In this document: positions 17,260 to 25,858 of the stretch, piece after piece
Position numbering within the stretch: the stretch's first letter is position 1
Layout: every line of letters starts with the position of its first letter
Source of the DNA: Labrenzia sp. CE80
GTDB taxonomy: Bacteria > Pseudomonadota > Alphaproteobacteria > Rhizobiales > Stappiaceae
Direction: 5' to 3'
Length of the DNA stretch: 64,000 nt
Assembly (NCBI RefSeq): GCF_009650605.1
Contig: NZ_WAJT01000001.1
Span: 248,001-312,000 of the forward strand
The notes under the pieces: generated by a model
Seen by the model: only the letters and a program-made list of their open reading frames with translations
Told to the model about the DNA's origin: nothing
The model's database searches: none
Translations under genes and position numbers: made by a program

Positions 17260-17285
17260 ACCTGTAACTTTCGCGTAGATAGCAA

Positions 17286-17321
17286 ACCGTCGCCTGGGTG
17301 CTGCCAGGCGGCGGTTTTTTA
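17286..17321. terminator. Intrinsic terminator after the MscS-type gene
   Basis: Stem accgtcgcctgg / ccaggcggcggt (17286-17297 and 17304-17315, one mismatch-like wobble) is followed by a T6 run. It lies four bases before the 3' end of the convergent DUF1127 gene, so it may serve both. Confidence 0.88.
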
Positions 17322-17324
17322 TTG

Positions 17325-17645
17325 CTAGCCCTGCCAGAAAGGCTTTGCGAGTTCACGGCGCAGGCTTTCACGATCATAGCCGGCGTCCTTCAGGACGCTG
17401 TCTGGCTGCCCCTTGAGTTCGCGTTCCAGTTTTCTTCGGCTTTGCCAGCGTTGATGCCAAAGGGCCAAACGCGACCTAGTGGTTGGGGCACCACCAGCTT
17501 CCCTGGTGTCTTCTGGGTTGCCGGTTGTGTGAGAAAAAGTTGACGGGTTGTCACTGCTGGCGACAAGCGTCAGGTGAGTTTGTGATTGGGGCCGAGCTTG
17601 CTTGAAGCTCATATTTCTATCTGTTTTTATAGCTGTGAGTTGCAT
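17325..17645 (-). CDS. DUF1127 domain protein
   Basis: A 106-residue protein. The C-terminal 45 residues (WHQRWQSRRKLERELKGQP, then DAGYDRESLRRELAKPFW) form a typical DUF1127 domain: an Arg-rich helix followed by a short helix after a predicted turn. The N-terminal half is low-complexity and polar. Small Arg-rich DUF1127 proteins in other alphaproteobacteria have been linked to RNA turnover and to phosphate and carbon metabolism, so an RNA-related role is possible here. The start at 17645 has an AGAGGAAAAG site upstream. It is divergent from a LysR regulator gene, which may control it. The domain is clear; the function is not. Confidence 0.82.
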   Translation of the reverse strand: MQLTAIKTDRNMSFKQARPQSQTHLTLVASSDNPSTFSHTTGNPEDTREAGGAPTTRSRLALWHQRWQSRRKLERELKGQPDSVLKDAGYDRESLRRELAKPFWQG

Positions 17646-17733
17646 TTTCTTTTCCTCTCTGCACGTATCATGTCAGGAGAGCAGGTTTTTCAAAACCGAA
17701 TTAATCTCGCCAATATGTGAGGAAAACGAACCG

Positions 17734-18612
17734 ATGGGTCGCAGACTCCTACCGCCACTATCTGCTTTGCCTGCCTTTGAGGCCGTCGCGCGGCTTGGCT
17801 CGATGAAAGCCGCGGCTGACGAATTGGGCCGGACCCATGGCGCGGTCAGCAAGCAGGTGGCGCATCTGTCGGAGGACCTCGGCATTCCGCTCTTCGCCAA
17901 GGAGGGGGTTGGTGTCGTTCTCACCCAGGAAGGACGAGACTTCGCGGCCACTGTTGCTGACATCCTTGATACATTGGCCGAGAGTCGCTCGCGGTTTCAG
18001 CGACGAGCAGATGATGCGGTCATTGAGATTGGCATCAGTGCGACCTATGCGATGCGCTGGCTGATGCCGCGCATGCCGGATCTCTATCAGTCCGTGCCCG
18101 GCATCGAACTGAGCTTTCGCATGACTGGGCGCGAACAGGTTCCCAATCGCGAGCTTGACCTGATCCTGACCTGGGACCGGTTGAACTGGTCGGATGGGTT
18201 TTACGAGGACCCTCATATACGTACGCTAGGCGAGGTGTCTTTCGGTCTTGTGCATGCGCCTGCGGTGGTGCTTGAAAAGACATCGACCGGGTATCGCTGC
18301 GACACGCGTTTTCTCCAGGAGATCGCGCCGCACACCTGGGCGGGCTGGGAGGAAATAACGGGCATTCGCGTCTCGGCTGAGCACGACCAGGCCTTTCCGC
18401 ATCTTTTCCTTGCGATCGAGGCGGCGGTGGCCGGCCTTGGGGTTGCTCTTGTGGAGAAGCGGTTGGTGACGGAGGAACTGACCTCGGGACGCCTTGTCGC
18501 TCCTTTCGGGTTCCATCGTATCGAGCGTGGGTTTGGTGCGATCATAACAGGCCGAGGCCGGGATCGCGGCAAGGTTCAGGCGCTTTTGGACTGGCTTGAG
18601 CGTCAAGACTGA
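17734..18612 (+). CDS. LysR-family transcriptional regulator, GcvA-like
   Basis: A 292-residue LysR-type regulator. I chose ATG 17734 because GAGGAAAA precedes it and the protein then begins MGRRLLPPLSALPAFEAVARLGSM, the usual opening of the GcvA/AmpR-like subgroup. The winged helix covers about residues 5-65 (AADELGRTHGAVSKQVAHLSE); the rest is a substrate-binding-like effector domain. The effector is unknown. The gene is divergent from the DUF1127 gene with 88 bases between their starts, making that gene a plausible target. A weak short palindrome (ttaggtgcgcctaa, 18620-18633) followed by a T-run could end transcription. Confidence 0.9.
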   Translation: MGRRLLPPLSALPAFEAVARLGSMKAAADELGRTHGAVSKQVAHLSEDLGIPLFAKEGVGVVLTQEGRDFAATVADILDTLAESRSRFQRRADDAVIEIGISATYAMRWLMPRMPDLYQSVPGIELSFRMTGREQVPNRELDLILTWDRLNWSDGFYEDPHIRTLGEVSFGLVHAPAVVLEKTSTGYRCDTRFLQEIAPHTWAGWEEITGIRVSAEHDQAFPHLFLAIEAAVAGLGVALVEKRLVTEELTSGRLVAPFGFHRIERGFGAIITGRGRDRGKVQALLDWLERQD

Positions 18613-18765
18613 GCATGTTTTAGGTGCGCCTAACCTTTTCTAGAGCCTTTCCTGCTCAAATTATCTCGTGCTGCGCTCCGGCGAGGTCGCTGCTTTTCCG
18701 CGTGCCTTGTGATGAGCGTGGGCCATTGTTCCTGATACATGCCCTTGAATTGAGTGAATTTATCG

Positions 18766-18783
18766 TATAAAGATATCTTTATA
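18766..18783. promoter_or_regulatory. 18-bp perfect palindrome, likely operator of the ArsR-methyltransferase regulator
   Basis: TATAAAGAT/ATCTTTATA is a perfect palindrome 33 bases before the start of the ArsR-methyltransferase gene. ArsR-family dimers bind sites of this size and symmetry. It would control the whole operon (regulator, metF, metH) by autorepression. The TATAAA at its left end could itself be part of the -10 element. Confidence 0.72.
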
Positions 18784-18816
18784 TCAAAATTCGACTTAGC
18801 AGACTTGGATGGCTTG

Positions 18817-19827
18817 ATGATCGATCAGGACACTTTATCGGTTGAGGCGACGCTGGGTTCGCTGCGTGCTGTGGGCGAGGCGACGCGCCTGCGCCTTGTT
18901 GCTTTGCTCGGGCAAAGTGAGTTGACCGTCAAGGACGCGACCGCGATCCTCGGTCAAAGCCAGCCTCGCATCTCCCGACATCTGAAATTGCTGGCGGAAG
19001 CCGGTCTGATCCTGCGGTTTCCGGAAGGTTCCTGGGTCTACTATCGGCTGGCGGACGGACCTGCAGCGGATTTTGCCCGCGATCTGGTCAAGAGGATATC
19101 GGCGAGCGACCCGGTATTGACCGCAGACCGGGAGCGCTTCCAGGCGATCCGCAAGGCGAAGGCAGAAGAGGCAGCGGCCTATTTCGCGGCGAAAGCCGCG
19201 ACCTGGGATACGGAGCGTTCTCTTCATGCAGCTGACAGCGACGTCGAACAGGCGCTTCTGGCGGCGCTCGGCGAGCGCCCATTCCAGAGCTTTCTGGATT
19301 TGGGAACCGGGACAGGGCGGCTGCTGGAGCTGCTTTCCGACCGCTATGTCTCGGCGCTTGGAATTGATGCTTCCCATGACATGCTCTCCGTAGCCCGGGC
19401 CAATCTGGCGCGCATCGGTCTGAGCAATGCTCAGGTTCGTCATGGCGATATCTATGCACTGAATGTTCCGCCGCGGTCGTTTGACGTTGTGGCGATCCAT
19501 CAGGTGCTGCACTTCCTTGACGACCCGGCGCGTGCGCTTGCGGAGGCGGCAAGAGCGCTGCGGCCTGGTGGCCGGCTGCTGATCATCGACTTTGCGCCGC
19601 ATGAACTTGAGTTCCTGCGGGAAACCCATGCGCATCGACGTCTTGGCTTTGGTCATGACCAGATGAAGCGTTGGCTGGAAGCTCTGGATCTGGAGATGGA
19701 TCAAGTCACCGACCTGGCCCCCCAGTCCGACGAAAACACCAATTTGACTGTGACACTGTGGCTTGCCCGGGATCCGCGTATCGTGACGGACCTGCCGGTG
19801 GCCGACCCGACCCGAGAGGTTGCCTGA
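18817..19827 (+). CDS. ArsR-family regulator fused to a SAM-dependent methyltransferase (SahR-like)
   Basis: A 336-residue two-domain protein. I chose ATG 18817 because the longer frame from 18754 would run through the 18-bp operator palindrome. Residues 8-90 form an ArsR winged helix (LRAVGEATRLRLVALLG, AILGQSQPRISRHLKLLAEAGL, and the wing GSWVYYRL). Residues about 120-320 are a class I methyltransferase: motif I is FLDLGTGTGRL from residue 159, followed by IHQVLHFLDDP and LRPGGRLLIIDF. It has no metal-binding ELCVCDL motif. Regulators of this build next to met genes are the SahR type, which sense S-adenosylhomocysteine or SAM and repress the methionine cycle. Whether the methyltransferase domain is catalytic or only binds ligand is unknown. 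metF starts two bases after the stop. Confidence 0.88.
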   Translation: MIDQDTLSVEATLGSLRAVGEATRLRLVALLGQSELTVKDATAILGQSQPRISRHLKLLAEAGLILRFPEGSWVYYRLADGPAADFARDLVKRISASDPVLTADRERFQAIRKAKAEEAAAYFAAKAATWDTERSLHAADSDVEQALLAALGERPFQSFLDLGTGTGRLLELLSDRYVSALGIDASHDMLSVARANLARIGLSNAQVRHGDIYALNVPPRSFDVVAIHQVLHFLDDPARALAEAARALRPGGRLLIIDFAPHELEFLRETHAHRRLGFGHDQMKRWLEALDLEMDQVTDLAPQSDENTNLTVTLWLARDPRIVTDLPVADPTREVA

Positions 19828-19829
19828 GC

Positions 19830-20744
19830 ATGACACGTACATTGACCAAACGGCGTTCGCGCCAGGCGAGCGTCGCGCCGATCACTGCGTCTTTCGAGTT
19901 CTTTCCGCCCAAGAGCGAAAAGATGGCCGAGTCGCTCTGGACGACCGTTGAGCGTCTTGCGCCGCTTGCGCCGTCCTTCGTTTCCGTGACCTATGGCGCG
20001 GGTGGATCGACGCGGGAAAGGACTCATAAGACTGTCGAGCGCATTTTGAATGAAACGGACGTCCTGCCGGCGGCGCACCTGACTTGCGTCGGTGCCTCCA
20101 AGGCCGAGGTCGACGCCATCATTCAGGATTACTGGGACATGGGCGTGCGCCATCTGGTTGGTCTGCGCGGCGATCCGCTTGAGGGCATTGGTGCAATCTA
20201 TCGTCCGCATCCGGAAGGTTACGCCTATGCGTCTGATTTGGTCGCGGGGATCAAGTCGATTGGTGACTTTGATGTGTCCGTGTCCGGTTACCCGGAGCGC
20301 CATCCGGAAAGTGCGGGCTGGGACGTTGAAATCGACAATCTGAAGCGCAAGGTGGATGCAGGTGCAGACCGGATTATCACCCAGTATTTCTTCGACAATG
20401 ATCTGTTCGAGGCCTATCTGGAGCGGATCGCGAAGGCTGGCATCAGCATCCCGGTCATTCCTGGAATCGTGCCGATCCACAATTTTGAGCAGACGATGGT
20501 GTTCTCTGCCAAATGCGGAACATCGATCCCTGACTGGCTGGCACGGCGCTTTGCCGGTCTGCAGGACGACCCCGACACGCGCAAGCTCGTGGGAGCTGCC
20601 GTGGCTTGCGAACAGGTCATGGACCTCGTCGACCGGGGTGTCTCCGACTTCCATTTCTACACCATGAACCGCGCCGATCTGACGTATGCGATCTGCCACA
20701 TGCTCGGCATGAGCAATCATGCTCCTGAACAACAGGCCGCCTGA
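19830..20744 (+). CDS. metF: 5,10-methylenetetrahydrofolate reductase
   Basis: A 304-residue FAD-binding TIM-barrel enzyme that reduces 5,10-methylene-THF to 5-methyl-THF, the methyl donor for MetH. The ATG at 19830 follows the regulator's stop by two bases. Typical features are SFEFFPPKSEKMAE near the N-terminus (catalytic Glu region), VTYGAGGSTRERT, LTCVGASKAE, VGLRGDP (flavin contact) and DRIITQYFFDNDLF. Length is normal. It sits directly between its presumed regulator and its metabolic partner metH, so the operon carries one-carbon supply and methionine synthesis together. Confidence 0.96.
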   Translation: MTRTLTKRRSRQASVAPITASFEFFPPKSEKMAESLWTTVERLAPLAPSFVSVTYGAGGSTRERTHKTVERILNETDVLPAAHLTCVGASKAEVDAIIQDYWDMGVRHLVGLRGDPLEGIGAIYRPHPEGYAYASDLVAGIKSIGDFDVSVSGYPERHPESAGWDVEIDNLKRKVDAGADRIITQYFFDNDLFEAYLERIAKAGISIPVIPGIVPIHNFEQTMVFSAKCGTSIPDWLARRFAGLQDDPDTRKLVGAAVACEQVMDLVDRGVSDFHFYTMNRADLTYAICHMLGMSNHAPEQQAA

Positions 20745-20765
20745 TCGGACCGGAAGGGTAATCTT

Positions 20766-23700
20766 GTGAAAAAAACTGACGTGTTTGATCGCCTGACCGA
20801 GGCAGCAGCTTCTCGTATTCTGGTCCTCGACGGGGCCATGGGCACCGAGATCCAGCAGTTGAAATTCGACGAAGCAGCCTATCGCGGAGCCCGCTTTGCC
20901 GACTGGCAATCGGATGTGAAGGGCAACAATGACCTGCTGAGCCTGACCCAGCCAGATGCAATCCGGCAGATCCACGTTGACTACCTCAACGCGGGCGCAG
21001 ATATCGTTGCGACCAACACGTTCTCTTCAACCACCATCGCCCAAGCCGACTATGGCATGGAAGAGCTGGCCTATGAGCTGAACGAGGTCAGTGCGCGGCT
21101 CGCACGCGAGGCTTGCGATATCATCGAGGCGCAAGAGCCTTCGCGCAAACGCTATGTCGCAGGCGGCCTCGGACCGACCAACCGGACGGCCTCCATCTCT
21201 CCAGATGTCAATAATCCAGGCTATCGGGCCGTGAGCTTTGATGATCTGCGCATTGCCTACGCCGACGCCGTACGCGGTCTGATTGCGGGCGGTGCAGATC
21301 TGATTTTGGTCGAGACGATTTTTGACACGCTGAACGCCAAGGCGGCGCTTTTTGCGATTGATGAAGTGTTCGATGAAGTGGGCAAAAAGCTGCCTGTGAT
21401 GGTCTCGGGCACGATCACTGATTTGTCGGGACGAACCTTGTCCGGCCAGACGCCGGAAGCCTTCTGGAACTCGGTTTCTCATTCCGAACCACTGACCATC
21501 GGGCTCAACTGCGCACTCGGTGCCAGGGAAATGCGCGCGCATGTGGCCGAGCTTGGACGGGTTGCGGACACGCTGGTCTGTGCCTATCCGAACGCGGGTC
21601 TTCCCAATGAATTCGGCGAATATGACGAGAGCCCAGAGCATATGGCCGGGCTTATTCAGGAGTTTGCAGAAGCGGGGCTGGTCAATGTTGTCGGCGGTTG
21701 CTGCGGCACGACACCTGCTCACATCAAGGCAATCGCGGAAGCCGTTGAAGGGCTGCCGCCGCGTGCGATTCCGGATGTGCCGCGGCACATGCGCCTTTCC
21801 GGTCTCGAGCCTTTCGTGGTTACGCCGGAAGTCAACTTCGTCAATGTGGGCGAGCGCACCAACGTCACCGGTTCGGCAAGGTTCCGCAAGCTGATCAAGA
21901 ATGGTGACTACAACACAGCGCTGGAAGTGGCACGTGACCAGGTGGAGAACGGAGCCCAGATCATCGACGTCAATATGGATGAAGGGCTGCTGGACTCAGA
22001 AGAAGCCATGGTCACCTTCCTCAATCTGATTGCTGCGGAGCCTGATATCGCGCGCGTGCCGATCATGATCGACAGTTCCAAGTGGACTGTAATCGAGGCG
22101 GGTTTGAAGTGCATTCAGGGCAAAGGCGTCGTCAATTCCATCTCCATGAAGGAAGGCGAAGAGGCCTTCATCGAACAGGCGAAACTGGTCCGGCGTTATG
22201 GCGCGGCAGTTGTTGTCATGGCGTTTGATGAACAAGGTCAAGCAGATACCTATGAGCGCAAGATCGAGATCTGCGAACGGTCTTACAGGATTCTGACCGA
22301 GAAGGTTGGCTTGCCGCCGGAAGACATCATCTTCGATCCGAACGTCTTTGCTGTCGCGACCGGCATCGAGGAACACAACAACTACGGCAACGACTTCATC
22401 GAGGCGACCGGCTGGATCCGTCAGAATCTGCCGCACGCTCATGTCTCCGGGGGCGTCTCCAACCTGTCGTTCTCTTTCCGGGGCAACGAGGGCGTGCGCG
22501 AGGCCATGCACTCGGTGTTCCTCTATCATGCCATTGCGCAGGGCATGGACATGGGGATCGTCAACGCCGGACAGCTGGCCGTCTATGACAAGCTCGAGCC
22601 CGAATTGCGTGAGCTGTGCGAGGACGTTGTCCTCAATCGTTCGCCTGAAGCGACCGACAGGCTTCTCGATGCTGCCGAGCGCTGGAAAGGCGAGGGCGGC
22701 AAGAAGAAGGAAGCCGACCTGACCTGGCGGACCTGGGGCGTGGCCAAGCGTCTTGAGCATGCGCTCGTGAATGGTATCGACGATTATGTCGTCGAGGACA
22801 CCGAGGAGGCGCGCCAGAATTTCGACCGGCCACTGCATGTGATCGAAGGTCCGCTAATGGACGGCATGAACGTGGTTGGCGACCTTTTCGGATCCGGTCA
22901 GATGTTCCTACCGCAGGTGGTCAAATCCGCTCGTGTCATGAAAAAGGCCGTCGCGCATTTGATGCCCTTCATGGAGAAGGAAAAGGAAGAGAAGGGCCTT
23001 GAGGGTCATTCTTCCGCTGGCAAAATCCTGATGGCGACGGTGAAAGGTGATGTCCACGATATCGGCAAGAACATCGTCGGCGTGGTTCTCCAGTGCAACA
23101 ACTTCGAGGTAATTGACCTTGGGGTGATGGTATCGGCGGCCAAGATTCTTGAAACGGCGAAGGACGAGAAAGTCGACATTGTCGGTCTCTCCGGCCTGAT
23201 CACGCCCTCTCTCGATGAAATGTGTCATGTGGCGGCCGAGCTTGAACGTGAAGGTCTTGATGTGCCGCTCTTGATCGGCGGAGCGACAACCAGCCGTATT
23301 CACACGGCGGTCAAGATCCACCCGAACTACGAGCGTGGCCAGGCGATCTATGTAACCGATGCGGGCCGTGCGGTCGGTGTGGCGTCCAGGCTGATGAGCG
23401 AAGGTCAGCGGGCACCTTACTATGCCGAGGTGCGTGAGGAATACGTCAAGATCGCTGAGGATCATGCAAAGAGCCGTGGTGGCGCGCAACGTGTTTCCAT
23501 CGACGCGGCACGTGACAATCGTCTGCAGCCGGATTTTGCCGCTCATGCGCCGGTCAAGCCGTCCTTCCTCGGAACGAAGTCGTTTGACGCTTTCCCACTT
23601 GAAGAGCTCGTGCCGGTCATCGACTGGACGCCTTTCTTCTCAACTTGGGAAATCAAGGGCCGATATCCGGATGTTCTGACGGATAACCGCTATGGCCCTG

Positions 23701-24494
23701 CAGCGAAGGCGCTTTACGACGACGCCCGTCGCATGCTGGACGAAATCGTCGAGAAGAAACGTCTGACGGCACGCGGTGTCGCTGGTTTTTGGCCGGCAGC
23801 AGGCCGGGGCGACGATATCGTCCTCTTTGCGGATGATGCACGGACGCAGGAGCGGGCGACCCTGCACAGCTTGCGCCAACAGATGAGCCGGACGTCCGGC
23901 GGGCGGGCCAATGTCGCACTGAGCGACTTCATTGCGCCTGAAGCGAGCGGTGTTTCTGATTATATCGGCGGCTTTGCGGTGACTGCTGGACATGGCGAAG
24001 AAGAGCTCGCCGCACGGTATGCCCGCGAAAGTGACGACTATAACAAGATCCTCAGTCAGGCTCTTGCCGATCGTCTTGCTGAAGCCTTTGCCGAGAAGCT
24101 GCATCAGATCGTGCGCAAGGAACTCTGGGGGTATGCCGCCGATGAGACGCTTTCAAATGAAGAGCTGATCGCAGAAAAATACCAGGGCATACGCCCTGCG
24201 CCGGGCTATCCCGCGCAGCCGGATCACACGGAGAAAGCGACCCTGTTCGAGCTTCTTGACGCGGAAAAAGCGACAGGTATCCGACTTACGGAAAGCTATG
24301 CGATGGCGCCTGGATCTTCCGTTTCTGGGCTCTATTTCGCGCATCCGGAAAGTCATTACTTCGGCGTTGGCAAGATCGAGCGGGATCAGATCGAAGACTA
24401 TGCAATGCGCAAGGGATGGGATGTTGCCCTCACCGAGCGCTGGCTGGCTCCGATCCTGAACTATGACCCGCGCCGGCTTGAAGCGGCTGAGTGA
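20766..24494 (+). CDS. metH: Cobalamin-dependent methionine synthase
   Basis: A 1242-residue enzyme that transfers the methyl group of 5-methyl-THF through cobalamin to homocysteine. The GTG start at 20766 is supported by GGAAGGG seven bases upstream. All four modules are present. The homocysteine-binding barrel (about 1-330) has zinc ligands C249, C312 and C313. The pterin-binding barrel covers about 350-620. The B12 cap and cobalamin domain carries the ligand H764 in GDVHDIGKN. The C-terminal AdoMet reactivation domain runs from about 910 onward, with RPAPGYPAQPDH. It is a single intact protein, unlike some alphaproteobacteria where the modules are split. A long hairpin without a T-run follows the stop. 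Confidence 0.97.
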   Translation: MKKTDVFDRLTEAAASRILVLDGAMGTEIQQLKFDEAAYRGARFADWQSDVKGNNDLLSLTQPDAIRQIHVDYLNAGADIVATNTFSSTTIAQADYGMEELAYELNEVSARLAREACDIIEAQEPSRKRYVAGGLGPTNRTASISPDVNNPGYRAVSFDDLRIAYADAVRGLIAGGADLILVETIFDTLNAKAALFAIDEVFDEVGKKLPVMVSGTITDLSGRTLSGQTPEAFWNSVSHSEPLTIGLNCALGAREMRAHVAELGRVADTLVCAYPNAGLPNEFGEYDESPEHMAGLIQEFAEAGLVNVVGGCCGTTPAHIKAIAEAVEGLPPRAIPDVPRHMRLSGLEPFVVTPEVNFVNVGERTNVTGSARFRKLIKNGDYNTALEVARDQVENGAQIIDVNMDEGLLDSEEAMVTFLNLIAAEPDIARVPIMIDSSKWTVIEAGLKCIQGKGVVNSISMKEGEEAFIEQAKLVRRYGAAVVVMAFDEQGQADTYERKIEICERSYRILTEKVGLPPEDIIFDPNVFAVATGIEEHNNYGNDFIEATGWIRQNLPHAHVSGGVSNLSFSFRGNEGVREAMHSVFLYHAIAQGMDMGIVNAGQLAVYDKLEPELRELCEDVVLNRSPEATDRLLDAAERWKGEGGKKKEADLTWRTWGVAKRLEHALVNGIDDYVVEDTEEARQNFDRPLHVIEGPLMDGMNVVGDLFGSGQMFLPQVVKSARVMKKAVAHLMPFMEKEKEEKGLEGHSSAGKILMATVKGDVHDIGKNIVGVVLQCNNFEVIDLGVMVSAAKILETAKDEKVDIVGLSGLITPSLDEMCHVAAELEREGLDVPLLIGGATTSRIHTAVKIHPNYERGQAIYVTDAGRAVGVASRLMSEGQRAPYYAEVREEYVKIAEDHAKSRGGAQRVSIDAARDNRLQPDFAAHAPVKPSFLGTKSFDAFPLEELVPVIDWTPFFSTWEIKGRYPDVLTDNRYGPAAKALYDDARRMLDEIVEKKRLTARGVAGFWPAAGRGDDIVLFADDARTQERATLHSLRQQMSRTSGGRANVALSDFIAPEASGVSDYIGGFAVTAGHGEEELAARYARESDDYNKILSQALADRLAEAFAEKLHQIVRKELWGYAADETLSNEELIAEKYQGIRPAPGYPAQPDHTEKATLFELLDAEKATGIRLTESYAMAPGSSVSGLYFAHPESHYFGVGKIERDQIEDYAMRKGWDVALTERWLAPILNYDPRRLEAAE

Positions 24495-24527
24495 TCGTAG
24501 AAATACGATGGAACGAACGCAGTGTTC

Positions 24528-24558
24528 ACCAATCCGGGCCTAGTGGGTCCGGATTGGT
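24528..24558 (+). terminator. Stable hairpin after metH, possible terminator
   Basis: Perfect 10-bp stem accaatccgg / ccggattggt with an 11-base loop, 33 bases after the metH stop. No T-run follows, so it may be a weak or Rho-assisted terminator or an mRNA 3'-end stabiliser. Confidence 0.5.
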
Positions 24559-24616
24559 CATACTATTTCCAGGGCGAAGCGGTGCATTGCACCTGCGCTA
24601 GTCCATGGAGATACGA

Positions 24617-25225
24617 ATGTCCGCAAGTTCCAAGACAGTATTGAAGATCGATGCATCGGCGCGCAAGGAAGGGTCCATGACCTGCGAACTGGCCGATGAG
24701 CTTGTTGCACGCCTGGTCGAAGCTCGCCCACAAGACAAGGTCATTACGCGCGATGTGGCGGCAGGTTTGCCGTTTCTCTATGAGGTGTGGAACCGAGCGA
24801 ACTTCACCGATGCAGCCGATCGTAATGATGAGCAAAAGCAGAAACTCGCGCTTTCTGACACGTTGATCGAAGAACTGCGCAGTGCAGATGTCCTGGTCAT
24901 TGGTGCGCCAATCTACAATTTCGGTGTTCCTGCAACGCTGAAGGCCTGGATCGATCATATTGCCCGTGCGCGCGAGACATTTCGCTATTCCGAAGCGGGG
25001 CCGGTGGGCCTTTTGAAAGGCAAGAAAGCTTATGTGATTGTTGCATCCGGTGGCACCAAGGCTGGGTCCGAAATTGATTTCGCAACAGGGTACATCAAGC
25101 ATGTGCTTGGTTTTGTCGGAATCACAGATGTGACGCTGATCGCGGCTGACCAGTTGATGGAAAACGCCGCTGACAAGCGCGTCGCAGCGTTGGGTCAGGT
25201 GCGCGAAGTTGCAGCTGCTGCCTGA
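24617..25225 (+). CDS. azoR: FMN-dependent NADH:quinone/azo reductase
   Basis: A 202-residue flavodoxin-like protein of the AzoR family. I chose ATG 24617, preceded by GGAG at a good distance; ATG 24605 is the alternative. It contains the phosphate-binding loop (IDASARKEGSMT), the FMN-contact segment GAPIYNFGVPATLKAWIDHIAR split over about 95-115, and a Gly-rich loop VASGGTK. Members reduce quinones and azo compounds by two electrons with NADH, and often protect against electrophile stress. Length is normal. The gene lies alone between the metH hairpin and a strong terminator, so it has its own promoter. Nothing links it to the methionine operon apart from position. Confidence 0.92.
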   Translation: MSASSKTVLKIDASARKEGSMTCELADELVARLVEARPQDKVITRDVAAGLPFLYEVWNRANFTDAADRNDEQKQKLALSDTLIEELRSADVLVIGAPIYNFGVPATLKAWIDHIARARETFRYSEAGPVGLLKGKKAYVIVASGGTKAGSEIDFATGYIKHVLGFVGITDVTLIAADQLMENAADKRVAALGQVREVAAAA

Positions 25226-25280
25226 GCGGACGTGAGCCGAAGGTTGCCGTTTAAGGCCCGCAGTTCCGCCCTATCAATAT

Positions 25281-25317
25281 AAAAGGGCAGTGAGGGTTCT
25301 TCCGTCACTGCCCTTTT
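25281..25317. terminator. Strong bidirectional terminator after azoR
   Basis: A perfect 13-bp stem (aaaagggcagtga / tcactgccctttt) with an 11-base loop. Flanking A and T runs let it work on both strands, so it can end azoR and also the small minus-strand gene at 25389-25472. Confidence 0.92.
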
Positions 25318-25388
25318 GTAAAAACTTCATGCCACTTTTTTGCTGAGAAACAGGTTCTGTCTCAGGTGACTTTTAGTTGTGACCGCTT

Positions 25389-25472
25389 TCAAACGATCCC
25401 CAGCACGATCGCGCCTAAAAACGCGAATGCTGCGAAGAATGCGAGCATGTTTATGTTGCGTGTCAAGGTCAT
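25389..25472 (-). CDS. Putative 27-residue single-span membrane protein
   Basis: A very short frame on the minus strand with ATG at 25472 and TGA at 25389. A GGGAG site lies about six bases before the ATG. The peptide begins MTLTRNINM, and almost all remaining residues are hydrophobic (LAFFAAFAFLGAIVLGIV), enough for one membrane span with the N-terminus inside. It ends just before a bidirectional terminator, as an independent gene would. Genes this short are usually missed by automatic annotation. No function can be stated; small proteins of this kind often bind to and modulate larger membrane complexes. Support is the ribosome site, the composition and the terminator placement. Confidence 0.55.
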   Translation of the reverse strand: MTLTRNINMLAFFAAFAFLGAIVLGIV

Positions 25473-25858
25473 GTTGGTCTCCCAATAACCGCTCCAACCC
25501 AGAGCTGATATTAGGCGAATACAGGGTTAACACGAAAGAGAAAAAGTTGCTGCACTGCAAAGCGTATGCATTTCGTTTGTTCTAAAGTCGCGCGACATTC
25601 AGCATATTTCTTTTTAAATCAGCATCTTAATGTATGTGGCCGCCTTGTGAATATCTAGTGACGGCTCTGTTTTCGCAAATATTCATTGAATAATACGATA
25701 GGGAATTTTTGTGTTCACTTGCCTCTCTTGGGGCGTTGATATTTTTAACTATTATTTGTTTGAGGGAGAGTAACCTTCCTCAAGGTAGTCTATTATTAAA
25801 TATAAGATGTTAAGCATTTTAGTGAAAGTCAGCTGGTCAGCTGAACGAGAGGTTGCGG
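25473..25858. other. AT-rich intergenic region upstream of DUF2336 copy 2
   Basis: About 390 AT-rich bases with no gene that I can support. It must hold divergent promoters for the 27-residue ORF (minus) and the second DUF2336 gene (plus). Only a short agctggtcagct palindrome at 25830-25841 close to the gene start stands out. Confidence 0.4.

Noticed and set aside
18613..18816. A SAM or SAH riboswitch upstream of the metF-metH operon
   Set aside because: No conserved riboswitch core was seen, and the 18-bp palindrome with its ArsR-type regulator accounts for control.
19701..20975. A 424-codon open frame on the minus strand across metF and the start of metH
   Set aside because: It is antisense to two genes with full family motifs, shows no family features, and long antisense frames are expected in GC-rich DNA with this codon bias.
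24528..24558. A riboswitch reading of the hairpin after metH
   Set aside because: It lies behind, not before, a methionine gene, and is a single simple stem without the conserved core of SAM or cobalamin riboswitches.
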